A stretch of DNA of 64,000 nt from Rutidosis leptorrhynchoides (Eukaryota > Streptophyta > Magnoliopsida > Asterales > Asteraceae), in NCBI RefSeq assembly GCF_046630445.1, contig NC_092341.1, positions 1,433,501 through 1,497,500 on the forward strand. The letters are read 5' to 3'. Position numbers and translations under genes: made by a program. Under the pieces are notes generated by a model. It had not been told where the DNA came from, made no database searches, and worked only from the letters and a program-made list of their open reading frames with translations. This document shows positions 35,046-45,106 of the stretch, one piece after another (the stretch's first letter is position 1; every line of letters starts with the position of its first letter).

Positions 35046-35257
35046 TCAAGGTTATAATAAGGTTGTTTCGAACGAAAAGTCGTAGTTGACTTGCTGAAAC
35101 TGTGACAAAACTGGCTAATTTGGAGAGAGATTGTAAAGTTATTTTCGGTAATTACAACGCCAAAGGAATTAGCACAGATACGTGTTTAAAAGTTTACTCA
35201 GGTTCTGAGAGTTTTTCAGGTGCATAACTATATGCATAAATCTTTCCTTCTGTAGAT
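33441..35257 (-). mobile_element. 3' internal region of T4
   Basis: Reverse-complement relative of X 1-1988. It has no gag-pol. It carries the inverted repeat (34342-34400), the PABP fragment (34547-34880) and a short TA run (about 35006-35035). It continues beyond the T2-Cassandra insertion at 48995. Confidence 0.75.
34547..34880 (-). pseudogene. Captured poly(A)-binding protein fragment in T4
   Basis: The minus-strand frame has KFGTEKLIEQTTKE, KSQELNLYIKNPDDSV and DEIFSEYLAS, matching the PABP linker and RRM4 start (LNLYIKNLDDSV-DE-L-ELF). Upstream, DGLNGQKFDNK corresponds to the RRM3 end but is followed by a stop and a frame change. It corresponds to X 440-720 and the two share amino-acid similarity over about 60 codons. 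The rest of RRM4 is not recognisable. Confidence 0.6.
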
Positions 35258-35262
35258 GAAGT
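35258..35262. repeat. Target-site duplication, left (GAAGT)
   Basis: GAAGT precedes the T2 5' LTR. Its partner is not at the T2 right end (which has GTTTA) but after Cassandra at 48995-48999. The related sequence near 2541-2575 aligns across the rejoined site without a gap. Confidence 0.85.
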
Positions 35263-38200
35263 TGTAGTGACCCGAACTTTTCCATGTTTATATATATTAA
35301 TTGAGATTGATATTTACATGATTAAATGTTTCCAACATGTTAAGCAATCAAACTTGTTAAGACTTGATTAATTGAAATAGGTTTCATATAGATAATTGAC
35401 CACCCAAGTTGACCGGTGATTCACGAACGTTAAAACTTGTAAAAACTATATGATGACATATATATGTTTATATATATAGTTAACATGATAATATGATAAG
35501 TAAACATATCATTAAGTATATTAACAATGAACTACATATGTAAAAACAAGACTACTAACTTAATGATTTTGAAACGAGACATATATGTAACGATTATCGT
35601 TGTAACGACATTTAATGTATATATATATCATATTAAGAGATATTCGTACATCATAATATCATGATAATATAATAATTTAAAATCTCTTTTGATATTATAA
35701 ACATTGGGTTAACAACATTTAACAAGATCGTTAACCTAAAGGTTTCAAAACAACATTTACATGTAACGACTAACGATGACTTAACGACTCAGTTAAAATG
35801 TATATACATGTAGTGTTTTAATATGTATTCATACACTTTTGAAAGACTTCAAGACACTTATCAAAATACTTCTACTTAACAAAAATGCTTACAATTACAT
35901 CCTCGTTCAGTTTCATCAACAATTCTACTCGTATGCACCCGTATTCGTACTCGTACAATACATAGCTTTTAGATGTATGTACTATTGGTTTATATACTCC
36001 AATGATCAGCTCTTAGCAGCCCATGTGAGTCACCTAACACATGTGGGAACCATCATTTGGCAACTAGCATGAAATATCTCATAAAATTACAAAAATATGA
36101 GTAATCATTCATGACTTATTTACATGAAAACAAAATTACATATCCTTTATATCTAATCCATACACCAACGACCAAAAACACCTACAAACACTTTCATTCT
36201 TCAATTTTCTTCATCTAATTGATCTCTCTCAAGTTCTATCTTCAAGTTCTAAGTGTTCTTCATAAATTCCAAAAGTTCTAGTTTCATAAAATCAAGAATA
36301 CTTTCAAGTTTGCTAGCTCACTTCCAATCTTGTAAGGTGATCATCCAACCTCAAGAAATCTTTGTTTCTTATAGTAGGTTATCATTCTAATACAAGGTAA
36401 TAATCATATTCAAACTTTGGTTCAATTTCTATAACTATAACAATCTTATTTCAAGTGATGATCTTACTTGAACTTGTTTTCGTGTCATGATTCTGCTTCA
36501 AGAACTTCGAGCCATCCAAGGATCCATTGAAGCTAGATCCATTTTTCTCTTTTCCAGTAGGTTTATCCAAGGAACTTAAGGTAGTAATGATGTTCATAAC
36601 ATCATTCAATTCATACATATAAAGCTATCTTATTCGAAGGTTTAAACTTGTAATCACTAGAACATAGTTTAGTTAATTCTAAACTTGTTCGCAAACAAAA
36701 GTTAATCCTTCTAACTTGACTTTTAAAATCAAATAAACACATGTTCTATATCTATATGATATGCTAACTTAATGATTTAAAACCTGGAAACACGAAAAAC
36801 ACCGTAAAACCGGATTTACGCCGTCGTAGTAACACCGCGGGCTGTTTTGGGTTAGTTAATTAAAAACTATGATAAACTTTGATTTAAAAGTTGTTATTCT
36901 GAGAAAATGATTTTTATTATGAACATGAAACTATATCCAAAAATTATGGTTAAACTCAAACTGGAAGTATGTTTTCTAAAATGGTCATCTAGACGTCGTT
37001 CTTTCGACTGAAATGACTACCTTTACAAAAACGACTTGTAACTTATTTTTCCGACTATAAACCTATAATTTTTCTGTTTAGATTCATAAAATAGAGTTCA
37101 ATATGAAACCATAGCAATTTGATTCACTCAAAACGGATTTAAAATGAAGAAGTTATGGGTAAAACAAGATTGGATAATTTTTCTCATTTTAGCTACGTGA
37201 AAATTGGTAACAAATTTATTCCAACCATAACTTAATCAACTTGTATTGTATATTACGTAATCTTGAGATACCATAGACACGTATACAATGTTTCGACCTA
37301 TCATGTCGACACATCTATATATATTTCGGAACAACCATAGACACTCTATATGTGAATGTTGGAGTTAGCTATACAGGGTTGAGGTTGATTCCAAAATATA
37401 TATAGTTTGAGTTGTGATCAATACTGAGATACGTATACACTGGGTCGTGGATTGATTCAAGATAATATTTATCGATTTATTTCTGTACATCTAACTGTGG
37501 ACAACTAGTTGTAGGTTACTAACGAGGACAGCTGACTTAATAAACTTAAAACATCAAAATATATTAAAAGTGTTGTAAATATATTTTGAACATATTTTGA
37601 TATATATGTATATATTGTTATAGGTTCGTGAATCAACCAGTGGCCAAGTCTTACTTCCCGACGAAGTAAAAATCTGTGAAAGTGAGTTATAGTCCCACTT
37701 TTTAAAATCTAATATTTTTGGGATGAGAATACATGCAGGTTTTATAAATGATTTACAAAATAGACACAAGTACGTGAAACTACATTCTATGGTTGAATTA
37801 TCAAAATCGAATATGCCCCTTTTTATTAAGTCTGGTAATCTAAGAATTAGGGAACAGACACCCTAATTGACGCGAATCCTAAAGATAGATCTATTGGGCC
37901 TAACAAACCCCATCCAAAGTACCGGATGCTTTAGTACTTCGAAATTTATATCATATCCGAAGGGTGTCCCGGAATGATGGGGATATTCTTATATATGCAT
38001 CTTGTTAATGTCGGTTACCAGGTGTTCACCATATGAATGATTTTTATCTCTATATATGGGATGTGTATTGAAATATGAAATCTTGTGGTCTATTGTTACG
38101 ATTTGATATATATAGGTTAAACCTATAACTCACCAACATTTTTGTTGACGTTTTAAGCATGTTTATTCTCAGGTGATTATTAAGAGCTTCCGCTGTCGCA

Positions 38201-38515
38201 TACTTAAATAAGGACGAGATTTGGAGTCCATGCTTGTATGATATTGTGTAAAAACTGCATTCAAGAAACTTATTTTGTTGTAACATATTTGTATTGTAAA
38301 CCATTATGTAATGGTCGTGTGTAAACAGGATATTTTAGATTATCATTATTTGATAATCTACGTAAAGCTTTTTAAACCTTTATTGATGAAATAAAGGTTA
38401 TGGTTTGTTTTAAAATGAATGCAGTCTTTGAAAAACGTCTCATATAGAGGTCAAAACCTCGCAACGAAATCAATTAATATGGAACGTTTTCAATCAATAA
38501 GAACGGGACATTTCA
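35263..38515 (+). repeat. T2 5' LTR
   Basis: It starts TGTAGTGACCCGAAC and ends GGGACATTTCA, 3253 bp. GAGGT-CAAA-ACCTC (38447-38460) is a small hairpin near the end, also found in the T3 and T4 LTRs. Short ORFs inside (for example 35839-36072) occur in both LTRs but have no recognised motif. Confidence 0.93.
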
Positions 38516-38517
38516 GT

Positions 38518-38530
38518 TGGTATCAGAGCG
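38518..38530 (+). other. T2 primer-binding site (initiator tRNA-Met type)
   Basis: TGGTATCAGAGCG lies 2 nt after the LTR end. The next 90 nt (about 38532-38620: AACCAGAAAATTTGCATTAG, GGATGCATTAGTGAGTCTGG) resemble T3 60080-60170 and T4 (minus) 56455-56368, a candidate packaging region. Confidence 0.88.
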
Positions 38531-38724
38531 TTGGTCTTAGAGAACCAGAAAATTTGCATTAGTGTGTCTTATCGAGTTTGTTAGGATGCATTAGTGAGTC
38601 TGGACTTCGACCGTGTTTTCTTTAAAAATGATTGCTTAACATTTTTGTTGGAAACTATATATTTTTAACATATGAATATTATGTGATATATTAATCTCTT
38701 ATCGTGTTTGATATTATGTGATAG

Positions 38725-39300
38725 ATGTCTACCTCTAGAACAAGTCCCATTGACTCACCTAATAATAATGAAGAGTCAAATGTAAATTGGAATGATTCGT
38801 GGACTGATTCACAAGTTCCCGAAGAGGAACCGGAAGAAGAGTCGGAACCGGAAGAAGAATCGGAACCGGAAGAAGAATCGGAACCGGAAGAAGAAATAGA
38901 ACCGGTGGGGGAAATAATAAAACGGTTAAGTAAAAGAGAATCCTCAACCAACCGACCAAGGTTAATTATGGTCAATGGTGTTTCCGCCAAGGAAGCAAAA
39001 TATTGGGAGGATTACCAATTCTCCGATGAATCGGATTCCGACGAGAATTCCGATGATGTTATAGAAATTACCCCAACTGAATTTAAAAAGGCAAAAGAAA
39101 ATAATAAGGGAAAGGGCATAAAAATAGAGAAATCTAATTCCAACCCCGATGAACTTTATATGTATCGTCAACCCCCGAAGTCCTTAAGTTGTAACAATGA
39201 CCCGGGAACCTCTAAACCACCAGGTTTTTCTAAACCAATGTGGATAACGACGGCTCGTATAAGGGGAACATCATATATCCCTAGAAACTTGGCAAAATGA
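38725..39300 (+). CDS. Acidic leader ORF of T2, unknown function
   Basis: A 191-aa ORF that I do not recognise. The N-terminal third is strongly acidic with a tandem SEPEEE repeat (about residues 33-55, an 18-bp DNA repeat at about 38823-38898). A second acidic patch follows (SDESDSDENSDD), then a basic, Pro/Ser-rich C-terminus. The ATG follows TATGTGATAG, and the T3 leader ORF starts after the same ten bases, so the start is likely right and the AG could act as a splice acceptor. The products share acidity but little sequence. It is the first ORF after the primer site. Highly acidic proteins of this kind often bind chromatin or basic partners; that is speculation. Confidence 0.6.
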   Translation: MSTSRTSPIDSPNNNEESNVNWNDSWTDSQVPEEEPEEESEPEEESEPEEESEPEEEIEPVGEIIKRLSKRESSTNRPRLIMVNGVSAKEAKYWEDYQFSDESDSDENSDDVIEITPTEFKKAKENNKGKGIKIEKSNSNPDELYMYRQPPKSLSCNNDPGTSKPPGFSKPMWITTARIRGTSYIPRNLAK

Positions 39301-39480
39301 ACCAAAACCGAACAAGAAGAAACGAGCGAGTAGGAATAAGATAGTTATATTCGTGTGGTGTAATATATGTAATATAGTGTGCTTATGCTTTATGATATAT
39401 GTAAAAAAAAATTGCTTGTATTAATAAGTATTTTTTTTATGAATCTAACTCTTGTCTATTTTACAGTATAAAAACACAAA

Positions 39481-40164
39481 ATGGATAGACAACCCAATAT
39501 TTTAAGAGACCTACCCGGAGACATGATTGATGAAATCTTGTCTAGAGTCGGTCAGAATTCCTCGGCACAACTATTTAAGGCGAGATCAGTTTGTAAGACA
39601 TTCGAAGAACGTTCCAAGAATGCCTTGGTTTATAAAAGGCTTTCGTTCGGAAGATGGGGAATATCACATTGGGAAATCCATAAGTTACGATGTGTTTACT
39701 TTGACGCATATATTGCGGGGAACCCAAATGCTATTTTACGCAACGGGTTAAGAAATTATTTTGACTCAGTATATCCGAATATAGGACTTCGTGATTTAGA
39801 AAAAGCGGCTAACATGCAACATAAAGAAGCATGTTATGCTTACGGATTAGTAATGTTCGCTTCTCACCAAAGTGAGAACAAGAACATCGGGCTACAACTA
39901 TTAAACAAAACGTTCCCACAAGTGACGGAGTCGGTAATTGGGGTAAGAAATGAGGTTTTTAGGTTATTACGAGACTGTTGGTCATTACGTAACCCTCGTC
40001 CCTTTGACGACGTTACAACACGCTGTCTTATCAACGGCCATAATGGTTATGTTCCACAAGACCAAGGATGGGAAGTAGTCCTAGTAAAACCAGAATGCAT
40101 GACTTGTTTCTGGACGTATGAATTACGTGTCTTTATTACCTTTGCTGAACGACTTGTGTACTAG
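39481..40164 (+). CDS. F-box protein ORF carried by T2 (At2g35280-like family)
   Basis: A 227-aa, intronless ORF. Residues about 5-55 form an F-box (LRDLPGDMIDEILSRVG, ARSVCKTFEE, VYKRLSF), the segment that binds SKP1 in SCF ubiquitin ligases. About residues 105-145 look like a Sel1-type helical repeat (LEKAANMQHKEACYAYGLVM), then a Cys-containing end (CMTCFWTYELR). This arrangement resembles the plant F-box proteins of the At2g35280 type. It lies between the acidic leader ORF and gag, in sense orientation, with TTTTACAG 21 nt before the ATG, a possible splice acceptor. It has no stop or frameshift. I infer capture of a host F-box gene; whether it directs ubiquitination of host silencing factors is untested. 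Confidence 0.75.
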   Translation: MDRQPNILRDLPGDMIDEILSRVGQNSSAQLFKARSVCKTFEERSKNALVYKRLSFGRWGISHWEIHKLRCVYFDAYIAGNPNAILRNGLRNYFDSVYPNIGLRDLEKAANMQHKEACYAYGLVMFASHQSENKNIGLQLLNKTFPQVTESVIGVRNEVFRLLRDCWSLRNPRPFDDVTTRCLINGHNGYVPQDQGWEVVLVKPECMTCFWTYELRVFITFAERLVY

Positions 40165-40505
40165 CTAGAATTATTTTCACAACTATCTTGTATCAAAGTT
40201 ATTGTGTGCTATATTTCTTGCTTTATGTAAAATAAGCAGTATTGTAAGTTTGTAAAATATTGTATAAAAGTTTGAACGCGAAATATTATTATAATCAGTT
40301 TTTCATATAGAATTGTAGTAGTTGAATTGTATATTAGCTACTAAGTATGAACTTAACGGGTAGGTACTATCCGAATTTAAACTTATAATACGCTAATATG
40401 AAGAAAAAGCTTTTATAAATGAGTTCATATTATGCTACGATATACTATTAACTACTCTTAATATTCTGTATGATTAACTTGTTCCATTTGACTATTTTGA
40501 AGGAA
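40165..40505 (+). other. T2 spacer with internal polypurine-tract-like motif
   Basis: Non-coding. AACGGGTAGGTAC at 40355-40367 repeats the 3' polypurine motif (45094-45106). Equivalent copies lie at about 61238-61249 in T3 and 55299-55310 (minus) in T4. Confidence 0.65.
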
Positions 40506-41339
40506 ATGGCACCGACTACTCGACACACCGTGAATATGAATGAAGAGGAATTTCGTACTTTTCTAGCTTCAAACATAGCCGCAGTACAGGCTGCGCTACA
40601 TACCAACAATAACCTTGGATCTAGCAGTACAGGAAATCGTGTAGGATGCACCTACAAAGAATTCACTGCCTGCAAACCTTTGGAATTTGATGGAACCGAA
40701 GGACCGATCGGATTGAAACGGTGGACCGAGAAGGTCGAATCGGTGTTTGCCATAAGTAAGTGTACTGAAGAGGACAAAGTGAAGTACGCTACGCATACCT
40801 TCACAGGTTCTGCGTTAACATGGTGGAATACCTATCTAGAGCAAGTGGGACAAGACGATGCGTACGCACTACCGTTGTCAGCATTCAAGCACTTGATGAA
40901 CGAGAAGTACCGTCCCAGAACCGAGGTCAATAAGCTCAAGACAGAACTTAGAGGGTTACGAACCCAAGGATTTGATATTACCACGTACTTAAGACGATTC
41001 ACAGAATTGTGCCTATTGTGTCCGGGAGCATTCGAAGATGAGGAAGAGAAGATCGACGCGTTTGTGAAAGGATTACCGGAAAGAATCCAAAAAGATATAA
41101 GTTCACACGAGCCCGCCTCCATACAACAGGCATGTAGAATGGCTCACAAACTAGTGAACCAGATTGAAGAAAGAATTAAAGAACAGACTGCTGAAGAGGC
41201 CAATGTGAAGCAAGTCAAAAGAAAGTGGGAGGAAAACTGTGATAAGAATCACCAATACAACAACAACAGCAATTACAACAATAATCGCAACAATTATCCC
41301 AACAATCGCAACATCAATCGCAACTACAACAAACGGCCC

Positions 41340-41370
<31 letters not shown>

Positions 41371-44300
41371 GCAACTACAACAATCATCCCAACAACAATA
41401 ATAACCGCAACAACAACAACAATCAGAAGCAGCTATGCCAAAGGTGTGAAAAGAATCACTCGGGGTTCTGCACCAAATTTTGTAACAAGTGTAAAAGAAA
41501 TGGTCATAGCGCGGCGAAGTGTGAGGTCTACGGACCAGGGGTTAATAGAACGAAAGGAACGAATGGTGTCGGAACGAGTAATGGCGGAGCAAGTAGTGTC
41601 GGGGCAAGTTATGCCAATGTAGTTTGTTATAAATGTGGAAAACCGGGCCACATTATTAGAAATTGCCCGAACCAGGAGAACACGAATGGACAAGGTCGCG
41701 GAAGAGTTTTCAATATTAATGCGGCAGAGGCACAAGAAGACCCGGAGCTTGTTACGGGTACGTTTCTTATTGACAATAAATCTGCTTACGTTTTATTTGA
41801 TTCGGGTGCGGATAGAAGCTATATGAGTAGAGATTTTTGTGCTAAATTAAGTTGTCCATTGACGCCTTTGGATAGTAAATTTTTACTCGAATTAGCAAAT
41901 GGTAAATTAATTTCAGCAGATAATATATGTCGGAATCGAGAAATTAAACTGGTTAGCGAAACATTTAAGATTGATTTGATACCAGTAGAGTTAGGGAGTT
42001 TTGATGTGATAATCGGTATGGACTGGTTAAAAGAAGTGAAAGCAGAGATCGTCTGTTACAAAAATGCAATTCGCATTATACGAGAAAAAGGAAAACCCTT
42101 AATGGTGTACGGAGAAAAGGGCAACACGAAGCTACATCTTATTAGTAATTTGAAGGCACAAAAACTAATAAGAAAAGGTTGCTATGCTGTTCTAGCACAC
42201 GTCGAGAAAGTACAAACTGAAGAAAAGAGCATCAATGATGTTCCCATTGCAAAAGAATTTCCCGATGTATTTTTGAAAGAATTACCGGGATTACCCCCAC
42301 ATCGATCAGTTGAATTTCAAATAGATCTTGTACCAGGAGCTGCACATTACAGACTCGCACCCAGCGAGATGAAAGAACTGCAAAGCCAATTACAAGAACT
42401 TTTAGAGCGTGGTTTCATTCGACCAAGTACATCACCGTGGGGAGCTCCTGTTTTGTTTGTCAAGAAGAAAGATGGTACATTCAGGTTGTGTATCGACTAC
42501 CGAGAGTTGAACAAACTTACCATCAAGAACCGCTACCCACTACCGAGAATCGACGACTTATTTGATCAACTACAAGGCTCGTCTGTTTATTCAAAGATTG
42601 ACTTACGTTCCGGGTATCATCAAATGCGGGTGAAAGAAGATGATATTCCAAAGACTGCTTTCAGAACACGTTACGGTCATTATGAGTTTATGGTCATGCC
42701 GTTTGGTTTAACTAATGCACCAGCTGTGTTCATGGACCTTATGAACCGAGTGTGTGGACCATACCTTGACAAGTTTGTCATTGTTTTCATTGATGACATA
42801 CTTATTTACTCAAAGAATGACCAAGAACACGGTGAACATTTGAGAAAGGTGTTAGAAGTATTGAGGAAGGAAGAATTGTACGCTAAGTTTTCAAAGTGTG
42901 CATTTTGGTTGGAAGAAGTTCAATTTCTCGGTCACATAGTGAACAAAGAAGGTATTAAGGTGGATCCGGCAAAGATAGAAACTGTTGAAAAGTGGGAAAC
43001 CCCAAAAACTCCGAAACGCATACGCCAGTTTTTAGGACTAGCTGGTTACTACAGAAGGTTCATCCAAGACTTTTCCAGAATAGCAAAACCCTTGACTGCA
43101 TTAACGCATAAAGGGAAGAAATTTGAATGGAATGATGAACAAGAGAAAGCGTTTCAGTTATTGAAGAAAAAGCTAACTACGGCACCTATATTGTCATTGC
43201 CTGAAGGGAATGATGATTTTGTGATTTATTGTGACGCATCAAAGCAAGGTCTCGGTTGTGTATTAATGCAACGAACGAAGGTGATTGCTTATGCGTCTAG
43301 ACAATTGAAGATTCACGAACAAAATTATACGACGCATGATTTGGAATTAGGCGCGGTTGTTTTTGCATTAAAGACTTGGAGGCACTACTTATATGGGGTC
43401 AAAAGTATTATATATACCGACCACAAAAGTCTTCAACACATATTTAATCAGAAACAACTGAATATGAGGCAGCGTAGGTGGATTGAATTGTTGAATGATT
43501 ACGACTTTGAGATTCGTTACCACCCGGGGAAGGCAAATGTGGTAGCCGATGCCTTGAGCAGGAAGGACAGAGAACCCATTCGAGTAAAATCTATGAATAT
43601 AATGATTCATAATAACCTTACTACTCAAATAAAGGAGGCGCAACAAGGAGTTTTAAAAGAGGGAAATTTAAAGGATGAAATACCCAAAGGATCGGAGAAG
43701 CATCTTAATATTCGGGAAGACGTAACCCGGTATAGGGCTGAAAGGATTTGGGTACCAAAATTTGGAGATATGAGAGAAATGGTACTTAGAGAAGCTCATA
43801 AAACCAGATACTCAATACATCCTGGTACGGGGAAGATGTACAAGGATCTCAAGAAACATTTTTGGTGGCCGGGTATGAAAGCCGATGTTGCTAAATACGT
43901 AGGAGAATGTTTGACGTGTTCTAAGGTCAAAGCTGAGCATCAGAAACCATCAGGTCTACTTCAACAACCCGAAATCCCGGAATGGAAATGGGAAAACATT
44001 ACCATGGATTTCATCACTAAATTGCCAAGGACTGCAAGTGGTTTTGATACTATTTGGGTAATAGTTGATCGTCTCACCAAATCAGCACATTTCCTGCCAA
44101 TAAGAGAAGATGACAAGATGGAGAAGTTAGCACGACTGTATTTGAAGGAAGTTGTCTCCAGACATGGAATACCAATCTCTATTATCTCTGATAGGGATGG
44201 CAGATTTATTTCAAGATTCTGGCAGACATTACAGCAAGCATTAGGAACTCGTCTAGACATGAGTACTGCCTATCATCCACAAACTGATGGGCAGAGCGAA

Positions 44301-45071
44301 AGGACGATACAAACGCTTGAAGACATGCTACGAGCATGTGTTATTGATTTCAGAAACAGTTGGGATCGACATCTACCATTAGCAGAATTTTCCTACAATA
44401 ACAGCTACCATTCAAGCATTGAGATGGCGCCGTTTGAAGCACTTTATGGTAGAAAGTGCAGGTCTCCGATTTGTTGGAGTGAAGTGGGGGATAGACAGAT
44501 TACGGGTCCGGAGATTATACAAGAAACTACCGAGAAGATCATCCAAATTCAACAACGGTTGAAAACCGCCCAAAGTCGACAAAAGAGCTACGCTGACATT
44601 AAAAGAAAAGATATAGAATTTGAAATTGGAGAGATGGTCATGCTTAAAGTTGCACCTTGGAAAGGCGTTGTTCGATTTGGTAAACGAGGGAAATTAAATC
44701 CAAGGTATATTGGACCATTCAAGATTATTGATCGTGTCGGACCAGTAGCTTACCGACTTGAGTTACCTCAACAACTCGCAGCTGTACATAACACTTTCCA
44801 CGTCTCGAATTTGAAGAAATGTTTTGCTAAAGAAGATCTCACTCTTCCGTTAGATGAAATCCAAATCAACGAAAAACTCCAATTCATCGAAGAACCCGTC
44901 GAAATAATGGATCGTGAGGTTAAAAGACTTAAGCAAAACAAGATACCAATTGTTAAGGTTCGATGGAATGCTCGTAGAGGACCCGAGTTCACCTGGGAGC
45001 ATGAAGATCAGATGAAGAAGAAATACCCTCATCTATTTCCAGAAGATTCGTCAACACCTTCAACAGCTTAA
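40506..45071 (+). CDS. Tekay-type gag-pol polyprotein with chromodomain
   Basis: I chose the ATG at 40506 (MAPTTRH) rather than the in-frame one at 40470, giving 1521 aa. Approximate residues: gag core 60-230 (LTWWNTYL); Asn-rich linker 245-305; zinc knuckles near 310 ([14 protein letters not shown]) and 373 ([14 protein letters not shown]); protease 431 ([10 protein letters not shown]); reverse transcriptase 610-800 with FIDDILIYS near 761; RNase H 905-1030 ([17 protein letters not shown]); integrase zinc finger about 1097-1141 (CLTCSKVK); DDE residues near 1166 (TMDF), 1226 (SDRDG) and 1262 (QSERT); GPY/F near 1400; chromodomain 1463-1513 ([15 protein letters not shown]), which steers insertion towards marked chromatin. 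Oddity: near 42340 [10 protein letters not shown] lacks about five residues found in T3 (PVAQSP), a 15-bp in-frame deletion just before RT. Confidence 0.93.
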
Positions 45072-45106
45072 AATTTCGGGACGAAATTTATTTAACGGGT
45101 AGGTAC
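45071..45106 (+). other. T2 3' polypurine tract and stem
   Basis: AAATTTCGGGACGAAATTT overlaps the gag-pol stop region, then AACGGGTAGGTAC (45094-45106) abuts the LTR start TGTAGTG at 45107. Confidence 0.85.

Noticed and set aside
35839..36072. 77-aa ORF present in both T2 LTRs (also 45683-45916)
   Set aside because: Presence in both copies follows from LTR identity; no domain or upstream signal supports it.
38691..38990. Minus-strand Ser/Gly/Asp repeat ORF
   Set aside because: Antisense shadow of the acidic SEPEEE repeat in the T2 leader ORF.
41239..41622. Thr-rich and Val-rich ORFs in the gag linker
   Set aside because: Other-frame readings of the CAACAACAA-rich Asn linker in T2 gag.
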